Below are positions 1-7,563 of a stretch of 64,000 nucleotides of DNA, piece by piece. A program made the translations under genes and the position numbers. The DNA is from JBBATK01 sp046297095 (lineage in GTDB: Bacteria; Bacteroidota; Ignavibacteria; Kapaibacteriales; NICIL-2): the NCBI GenBank assembly GCA_046297095.1, contig JBKCNS010000040.1, forward strand, positions 62,001-126,000. The letters are read 5' to 3'. The notes beneath the pieces were generated by a model that was not told the DNA's origin, did not search any database, and saw only the letters and a list, made by a program, of their open reading frames with translations. Positions within the stretch are counted from its first letter, which is position 1; each line of letters starts with the position of its first letter.

Positions 1-933
1 CAGTGAGCCAAGATCTATAGAAATTATTCCTCCAAAGCCCGACATTTGTGAAGCTGCAAGTGCATGCTGCGGGTGAGATGGAAGTCCCGGATAATGAACT
101 GCCTTGAGAGATGTATTCTCACTGAGCACGCGGGCTATCTGCATAGCGTTTTCGGCGTGCTGGCGCATGCGTAATGCAAGTGTCTTGCTGGAACGCAGCA
201 ATAGCCAACATTCAAAAGGCCCGGGCACCGCACCGGCGGCGTTCTGAATAAAGCGCAGTCGCTCGGCAATGTCTGTGGATGACGTCACCACAATGCCATG
301 AATCAAGTCTGAATGCCCACCCAAATATTTGGTGGCCGAATGAAGCACAATATCCGCGCCCAGGGTTAAGGGGCGCTGGAAGTATGGTGTGGCAAATGTG
401 TTGTCTACCACAAGCATAGCGCCTGTTTCTTTGGCAACACCGGCTACCATACGAATGTCCGTGATGGACATCATGGGATTGGTTGGTGTCTCGGTGTACA
501 GCATGCGGGTGTTGGGCTGTATGGCTGCGCGAATTGCCTGCTCATCGCGCATATCCACGGCGCTAAACTCTAGGCCGAAGTTTCGAAGAATCTTATCGAA
601 CAAGCGGAAGGTACCACCGTACATGTCTTCGGCCATCACCACGTGATCGCCACTTTTGAGAAGCTTCATTACCGCATCAATTGCAGCCAAACCGCTGGCA
701 AATGCAAAGGCGTCAACGCCTTCCTCGAGTGCCGCCATGTTGTCCTCCCAAGCAAAGCGGGTAGGATTTTGCGTGCGGGCATACTCGAAACCTTTATGCT
801 TGCCTATAGCTTCTTGCGCATAGGTACTGGTCTGGTATAGGGGAACAGTAACTGCTCCGGTAAGTTCATCGGGCTCTTGACCAATGTGGATAGCCTTTGT
901 AGCGAAACGTGCGTTGTCAGATAGATGTGCCAT
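1..933 (-). CDS. Cystathionine gamma-synthase/lyase-type PLP enzyme, C-terminus cut off
   Basis: The reading frame is open to the left edge and starts at the ATG at 933, so the C-terminal part is missing. The translation shows the Cys/Met metabolism PLP-enzyme fold: an N-terminal YARTQNPTR segment, the glycine-rich cofactor loop after FASGLAAIDA, the aspartate in VVDNTFATPYFQ that contacts the pyridine nitrogen, and the Schiff-base lysine in HSATKYLGGHSD. These enzymes make or cleave cystathionine in transsulfuration. Synthase and lyase cannot be told apart here because the discriminating C-terminal residues are absent. A cystathionine beta-synthase at 31379 makes reverse transsulfuration (a lyase role) attractive, but this is inference. 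The gene is monocistronic as far as the window shows. Confidence 0.9.
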   Translation of the reverse strand, partial: MAHLSDNARFATKAIHIGQEPDELTGAVTVPLYQTSTYAQEAIGKHKGFEYARTQNPTRFAWEDNMAALEEGVDAFAFASGLAAIDAVMKLLKSGDHVVMAEDMYGGTFRLFDKILRNFGLEFSAVDMRDEQAIRAAIQPNTRMLYTETPTNPMMSITDIRMVAGVAKETGAMLVVDNTFATPYFQRPLTLGADIVLHSATKYLGGHSDLIHGIVVTSSTDIAERLRFIQNAAGAVPGPFECWLLLRSSKTLALRMRQHAENAMQIARVLSENTSLKAVHYPGLPSHPQHALAASQMSGFGGIISIDLGSL

Positions 934-978
934 ACGAGAAAAGAAGTGCGATGAGAGATTCAAAATGAAAAGTTACAT

Positions 979-986
979 CAAAGCTA
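979..986 (-). promoter_or_regulatory. Bacteroidota-type -7 element upstream of the transsulfuration gene
   Basis: Read on the minus strand this is TAGCTTTG, which fits the TAnnTTTG -7 element of Bacteroidota housekeeping promoters. It lies about 45 bases before the ATG at 933. No good TTTG -33 box is seen at 19-21 bases spacing, so the call is tentative. Confidence 0.35.
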
Positions 987-1014
987 TACTTCGAGCTCCA
1001 ATCGAGCTTCAATG

Positions 1015-2022
1015 CTACTGAATAAACGGACTACCATACACCAGATGCAGCAAAACTTGTGCAACGCTATACAGAGTTCTTTCGCTTATGTTGTCCATGG
1101 TGTCGTACTGTGTATGCCAATAATGACGCCGAGGATCGGGGGATTGGTTACCAATAAGCTCCATGTCGATGATGTCGATTGCCGGTATGCCGATTTCTAT
1201 AAGTGGACGATGATCGTCGGTGACCCCGGCCCCAACTTCCGGAATGAAATAGTCGGGAGCATGCACGCGTCCAAGCTTCCACACTTTCTCCACCAGATCC
1301 GGAGCTGCATCCACAGAGCCTTGCTCTTTCAGAAACCGTGCTTCTTTATCACCAACCATGTCGAGTATGATGCCGTACCGCGGACGAATAGGAAGCGGAA
1401 AGTTTGACGCAAAGTACCGCGATCCAAGGCAGAAAAACTCACCGTCGGTTTTGTAACCAATGTCCTCGCCATCAAAGAATACAAGATCAATCCCAACGTC
1501 CGGACGTTGAGTGTGGAACACATGTGCTAACTCAAGCAACACGGCTACGCCACTGCCTCCGTCGTTAGCAGCGGGGACGCCTTTGTTGTAGTTAGAGTAA
1601 TTAGTGTCTTCGTCAGAACGGGGGCGAGAATCCCAATGCGCCCCAAGCAATATGCGCTGTGGGTTCTCGGGATTTATCTGCGCTATCACATTGGTTAGAT
1701 CCCAGCGGCGACCATACACTGATCGGGTAAACGACTGCTTGATAATGGTATCTGCAAATGGCTTTAACTCAGCTACAATAAACTCCAGTCCTTTGGCATG
1801 AGCAGCGGTGTTTGGCACGCGAGGCCCCAAAGCAACCTGCGCAGCGCAAAGATTCCATGCGCGTTTTTCATTGAACTCCGGAAACGTAACAGACTTTGCA
1901 TCCGTATTTTGCGGCTGCGGGTCAGATTGAACCTGACGGTCTTTTAGGCATGACGAGAATGAAGGCACAAGGGTAGTAAGCAAGATCAGTGCGAACAAGT
2001 TAATGATACGGCCGTTTTTCAT
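1015..2022 (-). CDS. Glutaminyl-peptide cyclotransferase-like M28 metalloenzyme, lipoprotein
   Basis: The 335-residue product starts at the ATG at 2022; an upstream in-frame extension to 2346 would run through kdsC on the other strand and is rejected. The N-terminus is a lipoprotein signal (MKNGRIINLF, hydrophobic stretch, then PSFSSC). The body matches bacterial glutaminyl cyclases of the M28 fold: GAHWDSRP, the ANDGGSG zinc loop (Asp154), FFDGEDIG (Glu186) and TDDHRPL (His271), which would form the single-zinc site. In Bacteroidota such enzymes convert N-terminal glutamine of exported proteins to pyroglutamate after signal peptide cleavage. An aminopeptidase activity is the alternative for the M28 family. 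It is divergent from kdsC with only 64 bases between starts. Confidence 0.85.
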   Translation of the reverse strand: MKNGRIINLFALILLTTLVPSFSSCLKDRQVQSDPQPQNTDAKSVTFPEFNEKRAWNLCAAQVALGPRVPNTAAHAKGLEFIVAELKPFADTIIKQSFTRSVYGRRWDLTNVIAQINPENPQRILLGAHWDSRPRSDEDTNYSNYNKGVPAANDGGSGVAVLLELAHVFHTQRPDVGIDLVFFDGEDIGYKTDGEFFCLGSRYFASNFPLPIRPRYGIILDMVGDKEARFLKEQGSVDAAPDLVEKVWKLGRVHAPDYFIPEVGAGVTDDHRPLIEIGIPAIDIIDMELIGNQSPDPRRHYWHTQYDTMDNISERTLYSVAQVLLHLVYGSPFIQ

Positions 2023-2086
2023 GTGAACGTGTAGATGTGTGAGGCGCAAAATACGCCTGAATGCAGGAACCAACCAGATAGAGAGC

Positions 2087-2605
2087 GTGACAGAATTCAA
2101 CCACATACTTTCGGGAATAGAACTGCTTGTTCTGGATATCGACGGTACCATGACCGATGGTTCCATGTATTTCTCGGACAAAGGCGAAGTGATGAAACGT
2201 TTCTCCGTTCGTGACGGCATGGGAGTTACCCTGGCGCATCGCGCAGGTATCAAGGTGGCGTTCATGACCAGCGAGATGAACGATATAGTACTGCGCAGAG
2301 CAGAGAAACTCAAGGTGCAGCATGTAGTTATGGGTTCGCACGCCAAAGAAACTCACGTGAAAGAGTTGGCGGAAAAACTCGGTACGATTCTTGAGCGTGT
2401 TGCCTATGTTGGAGACGATGTCAACGACGATCGAGCTATGCAGATTGTGGGTTTTAGCGCTTGCCCGGCAGATGCCGCCGAGTACATGAAAAACAGAGTA
2501 ACATACGTCTGTAGGAATAACGGCGGTAGCGGAGCGGTTCGTGAAGTGATCGACGCGATTATTACAGCTCGCGGAGATTCACCAACGCTTCCGGAGCATT
2601 GGTAG
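2087..2605 (+). CDS. kdsC: 3-deoxy-D-manno-octulosonate 8-phosphate phosphatase (HAD family)
   Basis: This HAD-family phosphatase removes the phosphate from Kdo-8-phosphate in LPS core synthesis. Motif I is LDIDGTMTDG (nucleophile Asp17, acid/base Asp19), followed by the KdsC-typical FSVRDGMGV, motif II in AFMTSE, and motif III/IV in VGDDVNDD. There is no cap domain, as expected for the tetrameric KdsC type, and the 172-residue length fits. The GTG at 2087 is preferred over the GTG at 2039, because 2039 leaves only 16 bases to the divergent gene and adds a non-conserved 16-residue head. kdsA lies 16 kb away at 18096, so the Kdo genes are dispersed. Confidence 0.88.
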   Translation: MTEFNHILSGIELLVLDIDGTMTDGSMYFSDKGEVMKRFSVRDGMGVTLAHRAGIKVAFMTSEMNDIVLRRAEKLKVQHVVMGSHAKETHVKELAEKLGTILERVAYVGDDVNDDRAMQIVGFSACPADAAEYMKNRVTYVCRNNGGSGAVREVIDAIITARGDSPTLPEHW

Positions 2606-2693
2606 AATCGCTGCTATACGCTCCGGTAGACGCGCGTGAGTTCATTCAAGAATAAAGACAACAACAACATCAACGTCATTTTCAGGAGGTAGT

Positions 2694-3143
2694 ATGTCGG
2701 AACGTGAATCATCCAGCAGTGGATACATCAACGGCTTCTTGGCCGGAGCTTTGATTGGCGGAGCCATAGGAGCAATTACTGCTTTAGTCTTTGCGCCCAA
2801 GAGCGGACGTGAACTTCGGCGCGATATCGCAGATCGATCTGCGGAGCTTTACGACAAGGCCCAAGAGCTTATAGGCAGGGCAGGGATAGAGCCCGGTGAT
2901 GAAGTTCTTCCGGGAGTTGTGAACGATGGCAGAGCGCGAGCTGAACGCATTGTGCAAACTGCTCGTGATCATGCTGAGTCGCTTATGGCTGATGCCGAAC
3001 ATGTGTTGCGCGAAGCGCGGATGAAAGCAACAAATGTGCGTGACAGTGTTACAGAAGGCATAGATCGAGCTCGCGATGCTGCCAGAGCAGGTGCGGACGC
3101 ATTTGCCGACGAATGGAATCACGAACATCACACGGAGGGTTAA
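2694..3143 (+). CDS. YtxH-domain envelope protein
   Basis: This 149-residue protein has the YtxH layout: a short polar head, one glycine/alanine-rich membrane segment (roughly residues 14-33, GFLAGALIGGAIGAITALVF), then the signature APKSGRELRRDI and a long charged helical tail rich in Arg, Ala and Glu that should form a coiled coil. A strong Shine-Dalgarno AGGAGG sits a few bases before the ATG, which is unusual in this window. The stop is 4 bases before the next gene. Family members are small membrane-anchored proteins of unclear function, often linked to stress. Confidence 0.85.
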   Translation: MSERESSSSGYINGFLAGALIGGAIGAITALVFAPKSGRELRRDIADRSAELYDKAQELIGRAGIEPGDEVLPGVVNDGRARAERIVQTARDHAESLMADAEHVLREARMKATNVRDSVTEGIDRARDAARAGADAFADEWNHEHHTEG

Positions 3144-3147
3144 GACC

Positions 3148-3558
3148 ATGGAAAATCTACTCGTCATTTCCGCCGTCGTAGGCATTGCAGCTATTGTGGC
3201 TGTATGTGTCTTTGCGGTTTCCGCACTGCGTCGATTGAACGATGTATTGCTCGAAGTTCGCGAAACTGTTGGCGAATCGAAACGCATGATTGCAGAGGTC
3301 AACAAAAACCTGCCGCAAACATTTAGCTCATTGAACGAGACAAGCGCGCAATTGCAAAGCACACTTCGTAACGTTGATGCAAACGTGGGTCAGCTTGGGC
3401 AAGGATTGGAACAATTCAAAGAAATCGGAACGAGAATCAACGGCCTTGAAGCCAAGCTTCAGGAAAAAATTGAAGGCCCGTTGATGCAAGCTGCCGGCGT
3501 TGTCTCGGGAATATCCAAAGCCATTACAACCTTCGTGAACGGCGTGTCCCGCAGATAA
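3148..3558 (+). CDS. DUF948-like single-pass membrane protein
   Basis: The 136-residue product starts at the ATG at 3148, which has GGAGGG about 8 bases upstream. It has one N-terminal membrane helix (about residues 4-26) and then a long amphipathic helix with regular heptads up to about residue 110, ending in a short hydrophobic patch (AAGVVSGISKAITTFV). This is the DUF948 pattern, a family frequently paired with YtxH proteins, as here. The two genes are almost certainly one transcript ending at the hairpin at 3594. The molecular role is unknown. Confidence 0.75.
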   Translation: MENLLVISAVVGIAAIVAVCVFAVSALRRLNDVLLEVRETVGESKRMIAEVNKNLPQTFSSLNETSAQLQSTLRNVDANVGQLGQGLEQFKEIGTRINGLEAKLQEKIEGPLMQAAGVVSGISKAITTFVNGVSRR

Positions 3559-3593
3559 GGCGCTATTAGACTTTAGACGTGTAAAACAAAAAA

Positions 3594-3622
3594 GCCCGGC
3601 AGGAATTGCCGGGCTTTTTTGT
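3594..3622. terminator. Rho-independent terminator, bidirectional
   Basis: An 8-bp stem GCCCGGCA / TGCCGGGC with a 5-base loop is flanked by A6 on the left and T6 on the right. It can therefore end both the ytxH/DUF948 transcript (plus) and the DUF6580 gene (minus), which converge here. Confidence 0.9.
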
Positions 3623-3672
3623 TTCTATTTTTTTGCGGCCACCGATACATCATCGGGAACCAAGATTTTGCA

Positions 3673-4218
3673 TTAGGCCTTCACTCGCACCGGCATGGAT
3701 CTGCGCGCCAATTCGTAAGCGCCAAACATCAGCGAGGCATAGACTACATCCGAAATCAATGAATTGCGGAAGAACGGAAGCGCCATTGCGTAACAGGTTG
3801 CAAGGCCGTTGAGAGATTGCTCGTACATACCCGAACCAAACCATACCGCAAAGTTCGTAGCAACGAAAAACAGCAACGATCCGGCAAGCACAGAACCTGC
3901 GCGACGAGCCGGTGAATCTTCAGTAGCCAAACGACGTGACATCCATGCTGTTGCGAACAAACACGCGTACACCACGGCTTGTGTGTCGTGCCAGGCATAG
4001 CTTATGTCGTTGTTCACAACAGCCAGTGCTACGTCACCAAGAATCATTGCCAAGATGGGAACAATGTACGCTAATCGTGCATTGCTGAAGGTCCATGCAC
4101 CAAACACGGCAAGTGCCGTCATGGGTGCCATATTCGGCAGTACATGAAATACACGGCTTGCGGCGGTGATGGCCAAGATGGTTAAAATGACGCCCGTATG
4201 GGATTGCTTGGATGACAT
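3673..4218 (-). CDS. DUF6580-type integral membrane protein
   Basis: The 181-residue protein has about five or six hydrophobic helices. Its N-terminus, with ILTILAITAASRVFHVLPN followed by MAPMTALAVFGAW, and the later ATNFAVWFGSGMY segment resemble the DUF6580 family. These proteins look like substrate-binding S components of ECF-type transporters, but no substrate is established. I looked upstream (4219-4374) for a cobalamin or other vitamin riboswitch and did not recognise one. No ECF ATPase genes lie nearby. The family call rests on pattern recognition only. Confidence 0.65.
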   Translation of the reverse strand: MSSKQSHTGVILTILAITAASRVFHVLPNMAPMTALAVFGAWTFSNARLAYIVPILAMILGDVALAVVNNDISYAWHDTQAVVYACLFATAWMSRRLATEDSPARRAGSVLAGSLLFFVATNFAVWFGSGMYEQSLNGLATCYAMALPFFRNSLISDVVYASLMFGAYELARRSMPVRVKA

Positions 4219-4374
4219 GAGAAACTCTTCCTTGTTGATGTGCTGAAATCTAATCGGCTGCGGTTACAACGCCGCGAAAATACTACTTTCCGCCTGAGTG
4301 TAATGAGAGAATGCTAATGAATTGTTGTGCTTCGAATAGAAAGGGGATTTTGACGTATATGGTACTTTACATAA

Positions 4375-5631
4375 TTATGATTGTATTGCAATTGGAAGGG
4401 TAATCAGAAACGTCGTTCCTTGGCCCGGTGCCGATTGTTTGACAATGATTTTTCCCGCATGATACTCTTCCACAATTCGCTGTGACAAACTTAAACCCAA
4501 ACCCCAGCCACGAGTTTTGGTCGTGAATCCCGGTTCAAATACTTGCTTACGAACCTTCGCGGACATTCCTTTGCCGGTATCACGAACCTCGATATTCATA
4601 AGATTTCTCAGAACATCAGGTTCGCAATGTATACTCACAGTGCCTTCTTTGGATTCCATCGCTTCCACGGCATTCTTGATAAGATTCTCGAACACCCACG
4701 AGAAAAGCTCGGCGTTTATGGAACACATAATTGTAGGATCGCAATAGCGTTCAATGCGCACATGCTTGGCCAGTTGCGGTAAGCGTCGCTCATAATACTC
4801 GCATACTGACTCGATGATGTCTGCAAGCGGCGCGGGCTGCAACGAAGGCTTGGATCCGATCAGCGAGAAACGATTTGCGATGATGTTTAACCGCTGCACA
4901 TCGTTTTGCATTTCGTTCAGGGTGTCTTCACGGTCTGATTGACTGTCGCTGAGGCGTACAAGTTCTATCCATGCCATAAGACTAGAGAGTGGCGTTCCAA
5001 GCTGATGCGCGGCCTCTTTAGCCATTCCCACCCAGATATTCGACTCCTCATTGCGCTTCAGATAGCTAAACGAAATATATCCAATAGCGATAAACGACGC
5101 AGCAATGAGAATCTCCACATACGGCAGATAGCGCAAACGCGTTACCAACGAGGAATTTGTGTAATACACATAGCTGATAACACGGCCTTCAGTATCTGTG
5201 ATTGCTACAGGAGTGTATTCTTTGCCCATCTGAGCTACAAGGCGGCGCAACATGGCAAGCTTAACTGTGTCAGACGCCGTGCTGTCGACGTCGATATTCA
5301 TGGTGTACTGACTCAGTGGCTCCAACGGATTGCTTTTGTCGTCGGTTAGCACCACCGGAAAATTGATAACCGGCGTGATGTGATCGCGGAGAAAAAAGAA
5401 GTCAATTCCCTTTTCCGGTGCCGACTGCGTAAACGACTGTATAATATCGGCATACAGAGACACCAGCTTTTTTTCACGTTCAACCAACTGGCCTACAATT
5501 GAGTGAGTATAAAACAAGATCCCGGCTACGATCAAAAGCGCCGAAATGGTAAGGAATACTTTGATCTGCCACTTTGTGACAGATTTCTTCCACCATTGAA
5601 CTCGAACTCGTGTAGATTGTGTGGTAGGCAC
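4375..5631 (-). CDS. Orphan membrane sensor histidine kinase
   Basis: The 418-residue kinase has a membrane helix at about residues 21-43, an extracytoplasmic domain of some 125 residues, a second helix near 171-192, then the kinase core. The H-box is the variant AKEAAHQLGTPLSS (His209), in which the residues after His are QLGTP, a form common in Bacteroidota kinases. The N-box ENLIKNAVEAM, G1 box DTGKGM and G2 box GWGLGLSL are intact, so it should be active. No HAMP domain is obvious and no response regulator gene is adjacent. It is 30 bases downstream of hisS on the same strand and may be co-transcribed with it. The signal is unknown. Confidence 0.88.
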   Translation of the reverse strand: MPTTQSTRVRVQWWKKSVTKWQIKVFLTISALLIVAGILFYTHSIVGQLVEREKKLVSLYADIIQSFTQSAPEKGIDFFFLRDHITPVINFPVVLTDDKSNPLEPLSQYTMNIDVDSTASDTVKLAMLRRLVAQMGKEYTPVAITDTEGRVISYVYYTNSSLVTRLRYLPYVEILIAASFIAIGYISFSYLKRNEESNIWVGMAKEAAHQLGTPLSSLMAWIELVRLSDSQSDREDTLNEMQNDVQRLNIIANRFSLIGSKPSLQPAPLADIIESVCEYYERRLPQLAKHVRIERYCDPTIMCSINAELFSWVFENLIKNAVEAMESKEGTVSIHCEPDVLRNLMNIEVRDTGKGMSAKVRKQVFEPGFTTKTRGWGLGLSLSQRIVEEYHAGKIIVKQSAPGQGTTFLITLPIAIQS

Positions 5632-5661
5632 GGCAACTATATTAATTACAATGTGATAGCT

Positions 5662-6924
5662 CTATGATTTGCCAACCCTGATTGCTTGTATCTGTGCTGT
5701 TACCGCCTCAATATCCTGGGGTACCGACCACTGATCGCCGGTATTCATATCTTTTATTGTCAATTGCTTAGCGACGATCTCTGACTCTCCTATGAAAACA
5801 ACCACGGACGAGTTTAATCGATTCGCATCTTTCATCTGTGCTTTCAAGGACTTATGTTGAATATCATACACGCAGCGCAGTCCTCGTGAACGCAGATCCG
5901 ATACCAGGTTAACAACCTGCTCCAAGTATGTATCCTCACCGGCTACGTACACGCTAAATGCCGAAGCGGAGGCGGGCTGATCTGCTGTTAACAGCAGTAG
6001 ACGTTCCACCCCTATTCCGAACCCGACTCCCGGAGCTGCCGGTCCTTGCAAGGATTCGAAAAGGTTGTTGTACCGGCCGCCGCCACCAACAGCATCCTGC
6101 GCGCCGAGCTTTTGAGTTTTGAATTCAAATACCGTGTCCGTGTAGTAATCTAGGCCGCGAACCAGGAATGGGTTCACCGTAAATGGCACCTTCAGCTGCT
6201 TGAGAAGGTCAAGAACGCGTTCAAAGTGTTCTATGGATGCTTGATCCAAGAAATTCTTGATGACCGGGGCACCGGATACTATGTGGCGATCGCCTTCTTC
6301 TTTGCTGTCCAGAATACGCAATGGATTTGTATCCAGGCGCCGTTTTGAATCTTCACTGAGTTTTTCTTTGAATTGGGTGAAATACTCCACTAACGCTGTG
6401 CGATACCGTGCCCGAGCGTCTGCCGAACCTATGGAATTGATCTCCAGCTGCACGTCGTCGATGCCGCACTCATGCAGTAGCGTAAATGCCAAGTGTATGA
6501 TATCCGCATCCGCTTCGGCATAGGGCGAGCCAATCACTTCGGCGCCAACTTGATGAAACTGACGTTGCCGTCCCAGCTGAGGGCGCTCGTACCGGAAACA
6601 CGGTCCGTAATACCACAGGCGCATGGTGGGATTGGAGCGCAGCAAGGTGTTTTGTAGAACCACACGGGCCACGGCCGCGGTGAGCTCGGGACGCAAACAG
6701 ATGCTATCGTGCGATCGATCCTCGAAAACATACATCTCTTTGTTGACTACATCACTTCCCTCTCCGGCGCTGCGATGAAAAAGCTCGCTGTATTCGATGA
6801 TAGGCGTACGAATCTCATCGTAGCCGAATCGATCGGTGACCGATCGGAAAATTGATTCCAATTCTTGCCAACGTCGTGTTTCGGTTGGCAGGATGTCTTT
6901 GGTACCTTTGATGTTCTGAATCAT
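5662..6924 (-). CDS. hisS: Histidyl-tRNA synthetase
   Basis: This class II synthetase charges tRNA-His. At 420 residues it has the usual bacterial length. Motif 1 lies near IIEYSELFHRSAG, motif 2 is FRYERPQLGRQRQFHQ, the histidine A motif is LVRGLDYYTDTVFEF with GGGGRYNNL, and motif 3 is GFGIGVERLLLL. The C-terminal anticodon-binding alpha/beta domain begins around residue 325 (FSVYVAGEDTY). It starts at the ATG at 6924 with a typical MIQNIKGTKDILP head. Confidence 0.97.
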   Translation of the reverse strand: MIQNIKGTKDILPTETRRWQELESIFRSVTDRFGYDEIRTPIIEYSELFHRSAGEGSDVVNKEMYVFEDRSHDSICLRPELTAAVARVVLQNTLLRSNPTMRLWYYGPCFRYERPQLGRQRQFHQVGAEVIGSPYAEADADIIHLAFTLLHECGIDDVQLEINSIGSADARARYRTALVEYFTQFKEKLSEDSKRRLDTNPLRILDSKEEGDRHIVSGAPVIKNFLDQASIEHFERVLDLLKQLKVPFTVNPFLVRGLDYYTDTVFEFKTQKLGAQDAVGGGGRYNNLFESLQGPAAPGVGFGIGVERLLLLTADQPASASAFSVYVAGEDTYLEQVVNLVSDLRSRGLRCVYDIQHKSLKAQMKDANRLNSSVVVFIGESEIVAKQLTIKDMNTGDQWSVPQDIEAVTAQIQAIRVGKS

Positions 6925-6951
6925 GATTGCAGGGGTTAGCGACAGACTGCG

Positions 6952-6959
6952 CGAAGATA
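6952..6959 (-). promoter_or_regulatory. Possible -7 element for hisS
   Basis: On the minus strand this reads TATCTTCG, one base off TAnnTTTG, 28 bases before the hisS ATG. The same octamer occurs at a similar position before dnaB (43272-43279). No clear -33 box is visible. Confidence 0.3.
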
Positions 6960-7024
6960 GCGCCGGAATACGGTTTCAGCATGAAGCGCCGTGAATGAAC
7001 TACAGACTCGGCGAAGCAGTAATG

Positions 7025-7483
7025 TTACAAAGCGTCTGCGCGTTGAAGAAGCGCATGGATGGACTCGGGGGTCTGCGCAGCAAGAGCTTCGTGTTTGAAC
7101 CAATCCGAAGCCACAACTCTGGATATCTTGCTGAGCAGCTTCAAGTGCGTGCTCACGTGGTCTTCCTTTCCCACCAGAATAACCGCAAGTTGAATGGGTT
7201 CACCATCCAGGGAATCGTAGGAGATCGGTTCTTGTAGAGTCACTAGAGCGGCAGTAGTACGATGAACGCTGTTTGTCTTGCCGTGCGGCAGAGCTATACC
7301 GTGGCCAATGCCAGTAGACATAAGGTTTTCGCGATCACGAATCACCCTTCGAACTTCACTGATGTTCTCCACGTCGCCATTGCGAGCCAGTATCTCGGGC
7401 AGGTACTCGAGTAGCTCGTCCTTGGAGCGGACAGCTAAGTGCACTTCTATGCGAGAAGGTGTTATGACGTCGGATACATTCAT
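7025..7483 (-). CDS. PTS EIIA type-2 domain protein (PtsN-like)
   Basis: This single-domain 152-residue protein is of the fructose/nitrogen EIIA type. The phosphorylatable histidine lies in GIGHGIALPHGKT (His67). The segments LLEYLPEILARNG and ISEVRRVIRDRE match the family's helices. No HPr, EI, EIIB or EIIC gene is next to it, so a regulatory PtsN-like role is more likely than sugar uptake. A promoter with near-consensus spacing precedes it. It is not linked to rpoN here, unlike proteobacterial ptsN. Confidence 0.88.
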   Translation of the reverse strand: MNVSDVITPSRIEVHLAVRSKDELLEYLPEILARNGDVENISEVRRVIRDRENLMSTGIGHGIALPHGKTNSVHRTTAALVTLQEPISYDSLDGEPIQLAVILVGKEDHVSTHLKLLSKISRVVASDWFKHEALAAQTPESIHALLQRADAL

Positions 7484-7508
7484 GGCAACTGCCGTGGTTC
7501 ACAGAGCG

Positions 7509-7539
7509 CAAAAGTAACCATCATTGAGCGGATGCGAAA
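7509..7539 (-). promoter_or_regulatory. Bacteroidota-type promoter for the EIIA gene
   Basis: On the minus strand a TTTC box (7536-7539) is followed after exactly 19 bases by TACTTTTG (7509-7516). This is one mismatch from the TTTG-N19-21-TAnnTTTG consensus, with the ATG 26 bases further on. Confidence 0.55.
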
Positions 7540-7563
7540 CACCGTACGGCATCTTGCTCAAAG

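Noticed and set aside
2023..2346. N-terminal extension of the glutaminyl cyclase frame to 443 residues
   Set aside because: It lies antisense to kdsC, and the real product has a clear lipoprotein signal beginning at 2022.
4219..4374. Possible cobalamin or other vitamin riboswitch before the DUF6580 gene
   Set aside because: I could not find a B12 box or another conserved riboswitch core in the 156 bases.
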